Of a stretch of 64,000 nucleotides of DNA, positions 18,435 to 28,033 are shown piece after piece. Within the stretch, counting starts at the first letter, position 1; every line of letters starts with the position of its first letter. Below the pieces are notes generated by a model. It saw nothing but the letters and a program-made list of their open reading frames with translations, was not told the origin of the DNA and ran no database searches. The position numbers and the translations under genes were made by a program. Source of the stretch: Bacteroidaceae bacterium (GTDB lineage: Bacteria; Bacteroidota; Bacteroidia; Bacteroidales; Bacteroidaceae); NCBI GenBank assembly GCA_017938245.1, contig JAGBBX010000033.1, positions 1-64,000 of the forward strand, given 5' to 3'.

Positions 18435-21400
18435 ATGCAAGATTTTGTTCATCTACACGTACACACACAATACTCGATTCTTGATGGTCAGGCATCGGTA
18501 GTACGTCTCGTCGACAAAGCTATTGCCGACGGAATGAAAGGTATTGCCGTTACCGACCACGGCAATATGATGGCCATAAAAGAGTTCTACAACTATGTAA
18601 ATAAGGTGAACAAAGGAAAAGCGGATGAAGAGAAGTTTAAGCCGATAATAGGTTGCGAAGTTTATGTAGCCGAAAGACGACTCTTTAACCGTGAGTCAAA
18701 GGAGGATATGCGCGGACATCACCTCGTGCTGTTGGCAAAAAACAAACAAGGCTACCACAATCTTATTAAAATAGTATCGAAAGGTTGGTCCGAAGGTTAT
18801 TACTACACCCCTAGAACCGATAAAGTTGAGTTAGAGAAATACAAAGAGGGACTTATTGTCTGCTCGGCCTGTTTAGGAGGAGAGATTCCCCAACTTATAA
18901 TACAGGGTAAACTGCAGGAGGCCGAGGAGTCGGTAAATTGGTTCAAGAGCATCTTCGGCGAGGATTATTATCTTGAGCTGCAATTGCATAAAGCCACAGT
19001 CGAGCATGCCAACCACGAGGTCTACGGAATTCAGTTGGATGTTAACAGGCACATTATAGAGCTAAGCAAGAAATGCGGAGTCAAACTAGTGTGTACCAAC
19101 GACGTACACTTTGTCGACGAAGAGAACGCCGAGGCACACGACCGCCTTATATGCCTTAGCACAGGAAAAGACCTTGACGACCCCAAGCGTATGCTCTACT
19201 CCAAGCAGGAGTGGATGAAAACAAAAGAGGAGATGAATGCCATTTTCGGCGACATCCCCGAAAGCCTCAGCAACACAGTCGAGGTGTGCGACAAGGTTGA
19301 ATTTTACAGCATAGACAATGCCCCCATTATGCCCAACTTTGCAATCCCCGAAGAGTTTGGCACCGAGGAAGGCTACCGACAAAAATTCACCCATCAAGAC
19401 CTCTTCGACGAATTTACACGCGATGAGAAAGGCAACGTAGTCCTATCGCAAGAAGATGCCGAGAAAAAAATAAAGAAATTAGGCGGATATGACAAGCTCT
19501 ATCGCATAAAGCTTGAAGGCGACTATCTGCGCAAGCTTACCTACGACGGAGCAAAAAAATGCTACCCCGAGCCATTCTCGCAAGAGCTCACCGACCGCAT
19601 AGATTTTGAACTTCACATTATGAAGACAATGGGATTCCCCGGATACTTCCTTATTGTTCAGGACTTTATCCGAGCGGCACGCGAGCAGTTAGGCGTTGCC
19701 GTAGGCCCCGGGCGTGGTTCAGCCGCCGGTAGCGTCGTTGCCTACTGCCTCGAGATAACACGTGTCGACCCTATAAAATATGACCTGCTGTTCGAGCGTT
19801 TCCTGAATCCCGACCGAATATCACTACCCGATATCGACGTCGACTTTGACGACGACGGTCGTGGCGAGGTGCTCAAATGGGTTACCGAAAAATATGGTCA
19901 GGAGAAGGTTGCCCACATTATCACATACGGTACTATGGCAACCAAATTGGCCATCAAAGATGTTGCCCGCGTACAAAAGGTGCCATTGGAGATCTCGAAC
20001 CGTCTGTGCAAGGCAATCCCCGACCGTCTACCCGACGGCAAAAAGATGAACCTGCCCAACGCAATAGCCGCAGTGCCCGAGTTACGCGAAGCCGAGGCTT
20101 CGCCCGACCCTCTGCTACGTGACACCATCCGATTTGCAAAGATGCTCGAAGGCAATGTGCGCAACACCGGCGTACACGCCTGCGGAACAATCATCTGCCG
20201 CGACGATATTACCGACCACGTACCCATAAGCATTGCCGAGGACAAGGAGACCGGCGAGAAACTTCTCGTAACACAATACGAGGGTAGCGTTATCGAGGAG
20301 ACAGGCCTCATAAAAATGGACTTTTTGGGTCTAAAGACCCTTTCGGTAATTAATGAGGCTCTTGAAAATATCAAGCAGAGTTTAGGCGAGGAGGTAAACA
20401 TCGACAAAATACCCATTGACGACGAACTGACATACTCGTTATACTGTAAGGGAAACACCATAGGAACATTCCAGTTCGAGTCCCCGGGTATGCAAAAATA
20501 CCTGCGCGAACTACAACCCAGTACATTCGAGGATTTGATTGCGATGAATGCCCTCTATCGTCCCGGCCCGATGGATTATATCCCCGACTTCATTCAGCGT
20601 AAACATAACCCCGAGCTTGTAAAGTACGACCTCCCCTGTATGGAGAAGTACCTTAAAGATACATACGGAATCACTGTCTATCAGGAGCAGGTGATGCTTC
20701 TCTCGCGTCTGCTTGCAAATTTCACCCGAGGTGAGAGCGACACACTGCGTAAAGCAATGGGTAAGAAGCTGAAAGAGAAACTCGACGAGCTTAAGCCTAA
20801 ATTCATCAAGGGAGGACAGTCGAACGGGCATCCTGCCGAGACACTCGAAAAAATATGGGCCGACTGGGAGAAATTCGCCTCATACGCATTTAACAAGTCG
20901 CACGCCACCTGTTACTCGTGGGTAGCCTATCAGACAGCATACCTAAAGGCGCACTACCCCTCGCAATATATGGCAGGAGCGCTTAGTCGCAACCTATCGA
21001 ATATAACCGAAATTACCAAGCTGATGCAGGAGTGCACAGCAATGGGAATAAAGGTTCTTGGTCCCGATGTAAACGAGTCGCGTCGCAAGTTTAGCGTAAA
21101 CAAGCACGGACACATCCGCTTCGGACTGTGCGCAGTAAAAGGCGTAGGAGAAAACGCCGTGCAAAGTATCATAGACGAGCGCGAGGCAAACGGCCCCTTC
21201 ACAAGCATCTTCGATTTTGTAGAGCGTGTGAACCTGACAGCCTGCAACCGCAAGAACTTAGAGTGCCTTGCGCTACCGGGAGCATTCGACGAGCTGGCGG
21301 GTGGCATAGAGCGCGAACAATATATGGGAACCAACAGCAAAGGCGAACAGTTTCTCGAGGCGCTTGTTAAATATGGTAACCGCTTTCAGATGGATAAGAA

Positions 21401-22130
21401 TATGTCGCAGATGTCACTCTTTGGCGACGAAGAGATGGCCGAGATTCCTCACCCCGAGGTTCCCGAAGGCGGTAATTGGAGCAGCCTTGAGAGGTTGAAT
21501 CGCGAGCGTGAGCTCGTGGGCATCTACCTGTCGGCACACCCTCTCGACGAGTATGCACTTATTCTCAACGAATTCTGTAATACAAAAGCCGAAGAGTTTG
21601 CCAACATTGATAATCTAAAGAACCGCAAGGTAACTTTCGGAGGAATTGTGAGTGAGGCGCCACGCACAGGACAGACAAAACGCGGCAATCCATTTGGCAT
21701 CGTAAAGATAGAGGATTTCAGCGGTACAGCCGAATTCCCCTTCTTTGGCGACGACTGGATACAAAAATCTTCCTACTTTGTGCCCGGCACATTCCTCTAT
21801 CTGACAGGCAGTTGCCAACCCAAACGTTGGAAGCCCGAGGAGATAGAATTTGCAATAAACAGCATACAGCTTCTCGCCGATGTAAAGGAGCAGATAGTAA
21901 AGAGCATTACACTAACATTTGAAGTAATGAGTTTTACCCAGGAGATATATGAGTATATTGCCGACTACGTAGTACAACACCCCGGAAACTGCAAATTGCA
22001 GTTCAACATAAAAGATGCAGAGAACGGTTTCTCACTGGAGCTTGTGTCTCGTAAAAACGGCATAACGGTAGAACAGGAATTTATCGACTACATAAAGTCG
22101 TTACCAAATATTGAATATAAACTTAATTGA
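18435..22130 (+). CDS. dnaE: DNA polymerase III alpha subunit
   Basis: This is the replicative polymerase catalytic subunit of 1231 residues. The N-terminal PHP domain starts with HLHVHTQYSILDG and ITDHGNM-type metal residues (VTDHGNMMAI). The palm carries VGPGRGSAAGS and PDIDVDFDDDGRG with catalytic aspartates. A helix-hairpin-helix region (LCAVKGVGENAV) and an OB-fold domain (VTFGGIVSEAPRTGQTKRGNPFGI) follow. It is about 70 residues longer than E. coli DnaE. trxA lies 22 nt downstream, probably on the same transcript. Confidence 0.98.
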   Translation: MQDFVHLHVHTQYSILDGQASVVRLVDKAIADGMKGIAVTDHGNMMAIKEFYNYVNKVNKGKADEEKFKPIIGCEVYVAERRLFNRESKEDMRGHHLVLLAKNKQGYHNLIKIVSKGWSEGYYYTPRTDKVELEKYKEGLIVCSACLGGEIPQLIIQGKLQEAEESVNWFKSIFGEDYYLELQLHKATVEHANHEVYGIQLDVNRHIIELSKKCGVKLVCTNDVHFVDEENAEAHDRLICLSTGKDLDDPKRMLYSKQEWMKTKEEMNAIFGDIPESLSNTVEVCDKVEFYSIDNAPIMPNFAIPEEFGTEEGYRQKFTHQDLFDEFTRDEKGNVVLSQEDAEKKIKKLGGYDKLYRIKLEGDYLRKLTYDGAKKCYPEPFSQELTDRIDFELHIMKTMGFPGYFLIVQDFIRAAREQLGVAVGPGRGSAAGSVVAYCLEITRVDPIKYDLLFERFLNPDRISLPDIDVDFDDDGRGEVLKWVTEKYGQEKVAHIITYGTMATKLAIKDVARVQKVPLEISNRLCKAIPDRLPDGKKMNLPNAIAAVPELREAEASPDPLLRDTIRFAKMLEGNVRNTGVHACGTIICRDDITDHVPISIAEDKETGEKLLVTQYEGSVIEETGLIKMDFLGLKTLSVINEALENIKQSLGEEVNIDKIPIDDELTYSLYCKGNTIGTFQFESPGMQKYLRELQPSTFEDLIAMNALYRPGPMDYIPDFIQRKHNPELVKYDLPCMEKYLKDTYGITVYQEQVMLLSRLLANFTRGESDTLRKAMGKKLKEKLDELKPKFIKGGQSNGHPAETLEKIWADWEKFASYAFNKSHATCYSWVAYQTAYLKAHYPSQYMAGALSRNLSNITEITKLMQECTAMGIKVLGPDVNESRRKFSVNKHGHIRFGLCAVKGVGENAVQSIIDEREANGPFTSIFDFVERVNLTACNRKNLECLALPGAFDELAGGIEREQYMGTNSKGEQFLEALVKYGNRFQMDKNMSQMSLFGDEEMAEIPHPEVPEGGNWSSLERLNRERELVGIYLSAHPLDEYALILNEFCNTKAEEFANIDNLKNRKVTFGGIVSEAPRTGQTKRGNPFGIVKIEDFSGTAEFPFFGDDWIQKSSYFVPGTFLYLTGSCQPKRWKPEEIEFAINSIQLLADVKEQIVKSITLTFEVMSFTQEIYEYIADYVVQHPGNCKLQFNIKDAENGFSLELVSRKNGITVEQEFIDYIKSLPNIEYKLN

Positions 22131-22152
22131 TAACTTTTAAAAATTCAGAAAA

Positions 22153-22470
22153 ATGGAAGTAATTGTAACAGACAGCAATGCAAAGGAGTTTTTGGCATCG
22201 GAATTGCCTATTGTAATTGATTTCAGCGCAACTTGGTGCGGTCCCTGCCGTCAGCTTGCCCCTATCATCGACGAGCTTGCAAAGGAGTATGATGGACGCA
22301 TCGCAGTTGGTAAGTGCGACATCGAGGAGGCTGTTGACCTCACCGACGAGTTCAACATCCGCAACGTGCCCACCGTGCTTTTCATCAAGAACGGTCAAGT
22401 AGTGAACAAGTTCGTCGGTTCAAAATCTAAGGGCGACGTTCAGAAGCTCTTCGATGCTCTTTTGGCATAA
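22153..22470 (+). CDS. trxA: Thioredoxin
   Basis: This cytoplasmic dithiol oxidoreductase of 105 residues has the canonical redox site WCGPC in FSATWCGPCRQLAP and the cis-proline in NVPTVLF. No signal peptide. It lies between dnaE and a small conserved acidic protein, all in one direction. Confidence 0.96.
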   Translation: MEVIVTDSNAKEFLASELPIVIDFSATWCGPCRQLAPIIDELAKEYDGRIAVGKCDIEEAVDLTDEFNIRNVPTVLFIKNGQVVNKFVGSKSKGDVQKLFDALLA

Positions 22471-22485
22471 TAAAACCATTACAGT

Positions 22486-22806
22486 ATGCAGAACGATGAG
22501 TTCGCAATGGAAGACCTCGATGATGAGAAGACCATTGCATATATACGTGAGCACCTGCCACAGGAGTTGAAAGAGAAATACAGTGACGACGACTTCTATT
22601 ACATTCTCGATACCATCTACGACTATTACGACAAGAGTGGTATCCTTGACTCGGGCAACGAATATATCGACATTGATATTAATGAAATAGCAAAATTCGT
22701 AGCAAAAGAGGCTAAGAAAAATGGAATAGGAGAGTACGACCCCGAGGAGCTTTTCTTTGTAATTGAGGGCGAACTCGAATACAACGGAATTATCGACGAG
22801 GAGTAA
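22486..22806 (+). CDS. Conserved small acidic protein
   Basis: This is a very acidic 106-residue protein (many D, E and Y), with no signal peptide or membrane segment and a helical pattern (DDEKTIAYIREHLPQELKEKY, DDFYYILDTIYDYYDKSG). I do not recognise a named family; genes of this type follow trxA in other Bacteroidales, to my recollection. Starts 15 nt after trxA and ends at a strong palindrome. Confidence 0.7.
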   Translation: MQNDEFAMEDLDDEKTIAYIREHLPQELKEKYSDDDFYYILDTIYDYYDKSGILDSGNEYIDIDINEIAKFVAKEAKKNGIGEYDPEELFFVIEGELEYNGIIDEE

Positions 22807-22848
22807 TTTTCACCTTGACAATAATAAAACTCCGCTGATAACAAGCGA

Positions 22849-22890
22849 TTAACAAATGCCCCGACCAGGCCTGGTCGGGGCATTTGTTAA
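22849..22890. terminator. Bidirectional terminator, 42-nt perfect palindrome
   Basis: Two 21-nt arms, centred between 22869 and 22870, are perfectly self-complementary with no spacer; the GC-rich core is CCCCGACCAGG. It separates the trxA transcript from the convergent GH35 gene. Confidence 0.85.
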
Positions 22891-22901
22891 TCAGATATTT
22901 T

Positions 22902-24761
22902 TTAGAGTATAGGAGTTTTAAAGCCCTCGACCACAGGCTGTGTCGGGCCTACATAATCGAGGATAAGAAGCTCGTTCTCTTTCTCTTTCAACCAACATCC
23001 CGGAACGTAAAGCGTCTTTTGCGCACCTCGGCTCCAGAAACGTCCTAACGAGTGACCATTTATCCACATTTCACCACGTCCCCAACTACCTGTAAAGAGA
23101 AAGAAGTCACCCTCTCCGGGTGCATCAAAGGTAGTGCGGTAATACCCCGGTTCCCCTGTTTTAGACAAATTGCCAAAAGCACGTGCCGATACCTTCGAGT
23201 AATCGGCAGGAAGAGGAGTATTTTTCCAGTTTATCAGATTGGTACATATACCTTTGGAATCTACCACAGAGACTGTACCGACAATACCCTTATAATCTTT
23301 ATATTTAAACAGATTCGACACACGACCGAAAGCATCTACAAGTATCTGAATTGTTGCCCCCGAGGCCTCCTCGGGCAAAGATATAATAGTATCACCATCG
23401 ACCCTGCTGAGCATCGCTACCCGTTTGCCACCAATAAAAATCTGTGCATTATCGCGCAGTGCTTCGAAAGAGAGTTTGCTACCCTTTTTTACCTCCGGAA
23501 GCGTAGTTGTATAAAGCACTGCTCCATAGCCTACGCCACACTGCTCAAAAGTAAGCGGTTGCTGCGAGGATATCGCCTGCGGGAGACTATCAAATAGCGA
23601 TGAGTATGATGTAACAGCCGTCTCGGGGAACATATTCATCTCGAAAATCTCTACCGAATCGGTATTTGCAGGCAACACCTGCGTAGCCGAACGGTGAAAA
23701 GCCTCACGAAACATTGTTATCGCCTCACGGTAGCGTCCACTCTCATTGAAGATAGAGTTGTTATCGTAAGCGGTAGAGAACGCGCGGAAACGACCATCTC
23801 TAATCTCGGCTCCGGCAAGATGCCCGAAAGAGGTTCCACCAAGAGCCACACTCACATTCGCCGAACCCGAGCCCTCGAACACCTCGAAGAGACGAGCAAA
23901 AGACTTATCGAGGTTGCGCAGAGGCACCCTCTCACCCCACACGTGCCAACAACTGCGGGCAACATCAAAACAGAGAACAGGCGAATTGGGGTTATGCTTC
24001 CTTGCACCTGCAAAATTTGACATTGCCGATTGCTTATCGTCAATCGAATAGGCAGCAAGAGCCTTATCAACAGGCACCTGATGCACATTCTCTTTTGTTG
24101 TGACAACCGTCAACAGTGTCTCGTCGAAGCCTGCACTTCGCACCGAATCGCATAGTGCTGCAAGGTAAGACTTGTGGTTAGGTTGCAGCCCATCGGGTTC
24201 CTCTATGTGTATTAGGGCAATATTACCGCCTCGCGACAGCTGTCTGTCAGCGAGCTGCGATGCAAGAGCACGATAGAACCGTCCCACCTTATCCATAAAA
24301 AGTTTCTGTCGCGAACGCAGATTCAGATTTTCATCCTTTAGCAACCACCACGGCATTCCACCCATATCGAGGTGAGCGTCGACGTAAGGGCCTACGTGCA
24401 ACCACACAAGCAGTCCATTTTCTTGTGCAATAGAGCAGAACTCACGAACATCACATTCGCCATCGAAGCGAAAAACGCCCTCCTCGGGCTCGTGCAGCAT
24501 CCAGGGAACACGTACCATAATAGTGTTTACACCCAACCCTTTGATTAGTTGAATACGCTGCTCCCAATAGCCACGTGGTAGTCGCGCATAGTCCAACGAC
24601 ACCGAACCTATCTTAAAAGGAATACTATCGAAGAAGAAAGCACCACTCACTACATCAAGCGAATGCTTCTCTTCTTTACGGTTGTCGCACCCCGTAAAAA
24701 GGGGTGCGAGCAACATTAGAACAAACAAAGAGAGAGATACTCTTTGTATTATTTTTCTCAT
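22902..24761 (-). CDS. GH35-like lipoprotein with altered active site
   Basis: This 619-residue lipoprotein (signal peptide, lipobox ending FTGC25) is related to family 35 beta-galactosidases. The TIM-barrel landmarks HEPEEGVFRFDGECDV, GPYVDAHLDMGGMPWWL and C-terminal jelly-roll segments (GRGEMWINGHSLGRFW) are present. However, the acid/base motif ENE appears as E187-E-P189, the nucleophile of the TE motif appears as D266 (VLCFDVAR), and the AEW glutamate is H130. Catalysis may be lost or altered. It ends an operon with sulfatase, maturase and deaminase genes; a glycan-binding role is possible. Last gene, 14 nt after 24776-26707. Confidence 0.78.
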   Translation of the reverse strand: MRKIIQRVSLSLFVLMLLAPLFTGCDNRKEEKHSLDVVSGAFFFDSIPFKIGSVSLDYARLPRGYWEQRIQLIKGLGVNTIMVRVPWMLHEPEEGVFRFDGECDVREFCSIAQENGLLVWLHVGPYVDAHLDMGGMPWWLLKDENLNLRSRQKLFMDKVGRFYRALASQLADRQLSRGGNIALIHIEEPDGLQPNHKSYLAALCDSVRSAGFDETLLTVVTTKENVHQVPVDKALAAYSIDDKQSAMSNFAGARKHNPNSPVLCFDVARSCWHVWGERVPLRNLDKSFARLFEVFEGSGSANVSVALGGTSFGHLAGAEIRDGRFRAFSTAYDNNSIFNESGRYREAITMFREAFHRSATQVLPANTDSVEIFEMNMFPETAVTSYSSLFDSLPQAISSQQPLTFEQCGVGYGAVLYTTTLPEVKKGSKLSFEALRDNAQIFIGGKRVAMLSRVDGDTIISLPEEASGATIQILVDAFGRVSNLFKYKDYKGIVGTVSVVDSKGICTNLINWKNTPLPADYSKVSARAFGNLSKTGEPGYYRTTFDAPGEGDFFLFTGSWGRGEMWINGHSLGRFWSRGAQKTLYVPGCWLKEKENELLILDYVGPTQPVVEGFKTPIL

Positions 24762-24775
24762 TTATCCTCTATTTT

Positions 24776-26707
24776 TCAAAGAAGTTTCACAAACATCTCA
24801 ATTGCCTGATACTCGGGCAGACCTATCTTATCGAACATCTGCGCTGTGCCCTGCATACGATCTTCGGCACGCTGCCAGAACTCACGTGAATCCTCGCCGG
24901 GGAAGGGAACAATATCCTTCTGCGAGAGGTGACGGAATATAGCGTGACGCTTGCGAATCATCTCCTCTGGACTAAGGGGAACTGCCATATCGGCAACAGC
25001 AAGATCCCACTCCTGCCAAGCACCGCGATAAAGCCATATATGACACTCCTTTGCCCAATCCTCGTCCTTAACCTCCTCGAATGCGCGAAGCACAGCCTCG
25101 ATACATACGCGGTGTGTGCCGTGAGGGTCGGTAAGGTCGCCCGCAGCATAAATCTGATGGGGTTTGATGCGACGCATAAGTTCCTTTGTTATCTCGATAT
25201 CGTCGTCCGAGAGTTTACCTTTCTTAATTCCTCCCGTCTCGTAGAAAGGAAGATTAAGGAAGTGAGCATTGGTACGGTCATCGAGACCTATTGAGCGACA
25301 AGCTGCGCGAGCCTCGGCACGACGAATTGCACCTTTAAAACGCAACAGTTCGGCAGGCTCGGGAAGACCGGGAACCTTTGAGGCGATAATCTCGCGAATC
25401 TCGTCGAAGAGGTCGCCAAGATGTCCGAATCCCATCTCGCGGGCTGTGTCGATATTCTGCAACACAACGTCGTCGTTTACGGCAACGTTACCCGATGTCT
25501 GATAGGCAACGTGAACATCGTGTCCCTGCTCTATGAGTCGGTTGAAGGTACCGCCCATTGATATTACATCGTCGTCGGGGTGCGGCGAGAAGATTATCAC
25601 GCGCTTGGGATAGGGCGATGAGGGAACGGGACGTGTCGAATCGTCGGCATTGGGCTTTCCGCCCGGCCAACCCGAAATTATATGCTGGACATCGTTGAAT
25701 ACACGAATGTTAATCTGGTCGTAGCGGTCGACACGGTCGAGCAGGTCGGAGAGTGAATTACTGATATAATCCTGGAATGTTAGTTTCAGAATTGGTTTAT
25801 TAACCACACCGCATAGCCACAGAACAGCTTTACGAATGAGTTTGGGAGTCCACTCCTCGGGAGGTGAAATAAGCCAGGGCTGTTTCACACGTGTAAGTTC
25901 CTGGGCTGCCGCCTCATCGATAATAATCTGCATATTAGGATGTGACTGCAGGTTGGTCGAAGGAAGACTCTCGGTCACATTGCCTTCGATAAGGTCGCGA
26001 GCAATCTTTGCCTTATCTTCGCCCCACATCATAAGCACAATTCTCTTTGCACTGCGAATTGTCTCAAGACCCATTGTGATAGCCATCTTAGGCACATCGT
26101 TGGGGTTAGAGAAGAATTGGAACTGAGTTTTGCGGCTGTTATATGTCAACTGCACCAGACGTGTTGTCGATTTTCCGTAGCTACCGGGCTCATTAAATCC
26201 AACCTGTCCAAGTTCGCCGACACCCATAATCATTAGGTCAATATTACCGTGCACCATCTGCTCATACTCCTTACAGTACTCTTTAACCTTTTCTGCAGGT
26301 ACTGTGCCATCGGGGAAGTGAACATTCTCGGGAGAAATATCAATATAGTTCAGCAACTCTTCATAAACGCGGTGGTTACGGCTCTGTGGGTTGGTAGGCT
26401 CGATAGGATAGAACTCATCAAGGCTGAACACCTCGACATTCTTGAAACTTACCTCACCTGCTTTATATCTCTTTACAAGTTCGTTATATAATCCAAGAGG
26501 AGTACGGCCTGTAGAGAGACCGAGCGCGAATTTACGTTCGCCTTTATGATTGTTTATGGCCGACACAACAATATCTGCGGCAGCTTTTGCTCCCTCGGCA
26601 GCATTCTCGCACACCTGTGTAGGGACTTTCTCGAACTTACAGATGCTCTCTATTGAAGCAAGCACAGGCAGTTCACCAATTTTAGGAAGTACAAAATTCT
26701 TATTCAT
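24776..26707 (-). CDS. Glucosamine-6-phosphate deaminase-like / PIG-L fusion protein
   Basis: This 643-residue protein joins an N-terminal NagB/6-phosphogluconolactonase-type domain (about 1-290; STGRTP, SLDEFYPI) to a C-terminal PIG-L/LmbE deacetylase domain (about 365-640; PHPDDD at 375-380). Bacteroidetes have this fusion. Where NagB has G-x-D-G-H, this protein has G-E-L166-G-Q168, so the ring-opening His and its Asp partner are absent, while FNEPG is kept. Possibly only the deacetylase half is active, or the deaminase acts on another substrate. It sits between the GH35-like gene and the sulfatase maturase, consistent with amino-sugar catabolism. Confidence 0.82.
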   Translation of the reverse strand: MNKNFVLPKIGELPVLASIESICKFEKVPTQVCENAAEGAKAAADIVVSAINNHKGERKFALGLSTGRTPLGLYNELVKRYKAGEVSFKNVEVFSLDEFYPIEPTNPQSRNHRVYEELLNYIDISPENVHFPDGTVPAEKVKEYCKEYEQMVHGNIDLMIMGVGELGQVGFNEPGSYGKSTTRLVQLTYNSRKTQFQFFSNPNDVPKMAITMGLETIRSAKRIVLMMWGEDKAKIARDLIEGNVTESLPSTNLQSHPNMQIIIDEAAAQELTRVKQPWLISPPEEWTPKLIRKAVLWLCGVVNKPILKLTFQDYISNSLSDLLDRVDRYDQINIRVFNDVQHIISGWPGGKPNADDSTRPVPSSPYPKRVIIFSPHPDDDVISMGGTFNRLIEQGHDVHVAYQTSGNVAVNDDVVLQNIDTAREMGFGHLGDLFDEIREIIASKVPGLPEPAELLRFKGAIRRAEARAACRSIGLDDRTNAHFLNLPFYETGGIKKGKLSDDDIEITKELMRRIKPHQIYAAGDLTDPHGTHRVCIEAVLRAFEEVKDEDWAKECHIWLYRGAWQEWDLAVADMAVPLSPEEMIRKRHAIFRHLSQKDIVPFPGEDSREFWQRAEDRMQGTAQMFDKIGLPEYQAIEMFVKLL

Positions 26708-26752
26708 ATAGTTCTTTTTTAGATTAGTTATTATTTATAATTTCATTTATTT

Positions 26753-28006
26753 TTATTCTCTTTTCCATTGCATTATCTTAGAGGCAGGCTCGCCACGCTC
26801 TATGAGCGTTTTCATCTGCCTCATATATGGGTCGGTGTGGATAAAGAATTTCTTGTATCCTTCACACAGGACGTTTTTATAAGGCTCACCATTCTTGGCA
26901 TAATCGAAGCGATGTTTGGGACACTCGCCACGACACAGGAAATAGTAACTGCAGCGTTTACACTCTATTGGAAGAGCCTCGCGCTTATCGCGTCCGAATG
27001 CCTGTTGCTCGCTGCTTGTATACATCTGTTGTATACTCTTTTCCATAATATTTCCCAAACGGTACTCGGGGTAGACAAAGTGGTCGCACGAATATACGTC
27101 TCCATTATGCTCTACCACCAATCCATCACCACAAGTCTCGCAGAACGAGCATACTCCCGGCTGCACTCCGCACCAATTGGCAAGCGTGGCATCGAACAGC
27201 TGCACAAAGCGATAGCCCACATCGTATTTTACCCACTCGTCGAATACATCGCACATAAACTCACCGTACGTTTTTGAAGATACCGACCAGGGAGCCTCAA
27301 CAGCATCCTCTTCGTCGGGCGAGACTATGAGCGGACGTTTACCCTCATTCTCGCGCGTACGGACATACTCGACCACAGGCAGGAACTGCATATAATTTCC
27401 GAGTGTTCCCAAGAAACGATAGACCTCGGCACCACGACCCTCGCTGCGTTTATTCACCGTTGCAAGCAGATTATACTCTACTCCCGAGGCTGCCATCTTC
27501 TCGGCAGCTTTGACCACCTTTGCAAATGTGGGCGCTCCGCCACAATCGCGTCGGAAAGCATCGTGAATATCTTGCGGTCCGTCGAGCGAAAGCCCTATAA
27601 GGAAGTTATTTTCCTTAAAAAAGCCACACCACTCATCGCTAAGCAACACGCCGTTTGTTTGCAGTGTATTCTCAATAATTTTATCGCCACAATATTTCTG
27701 CTGCAGCTCCACCGCCTTGCGATAGAAAGGAATACCTGCCAATAGAGGCTCGCCACCGTGCCAACAGAACGTTATCTGCTGCTGGCTCGCCCCTTGCAGA
27801 TACTGCTTTATATACTCCTCGAGGAGCTGCTCGCTCATTCGTGGCATCAACCCCGCGTAAATCTCGGACTTATCGCGGTAGTAGCAATAATTGCAATCGA
27901 GATTACAAGCCGAGCCTATGGGTTTTACCATCGTCGCAAAAGTAGGCTGTCGCCTCATCTTTGCAACATCCGTCAAGCTGTAATTGTTTTTTTTATTGCT
28001 TTTCAT
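26753..28006 (-). CDS. Anaerobic sulfatase-maturating enzyme (radical SAM/SPASM)
   Basis: This radical SAM enzyme oxidises the active-site Cys or Ser of sulfatases to formylglycine without oxygen. The cluster motif is C34-NLD-C38-NY-C41. A SPASM-type Cys-rich C-terminus follows (CGVQPGVCSFCETCGDGL, CDHFVYPEYRLGNI, CKRCSYYFLCRGECPKHR). Length 417 residues. It directly follows the serine-type sulfatase gene (27 nt apart), its obvious client. Confidence 0.95.
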   Translation of the reverse strand: MKSNKKNNYSLTDVAKMRRQPTFATMVKPIGSACNLDCNYCYYRDKSEIYAGLMPRMSEQLLEEYIKQYLQGASQQQITFCWHGGEPLLAGIPFYRKAVELQQKYCGDKIIENTLQTNGVLLSDEWCGFFKENNFLIGLSLDGPQDIHDAFRRDCGGAPTFAKVVKAAEKMAASGVEYNLLATVNKRSEGRGAEVYRFLGTLGNYMQFLPVVEYVRTRENEGKRPLIVSPDEEDAVEAPWSVSSKTYGEFMCDVFDEWVKYDVGYRFVQLFDATLANWCGVQPGVCSFCETCGDGLVVEHNGDVYSCDHFVYPEYRLGNIMEKSIQQMYTSSEQQAFGRDKREALPIECKRCSYYFLCRGECPKHRFDYAKNGEPYKNVLCEGYKKFFIHTDPYMRQMKTLIERGEPASKIMQWKRE

Positions 28007-28033
28007 TGCTACTCTTTTTTACCGACTCCAAGA

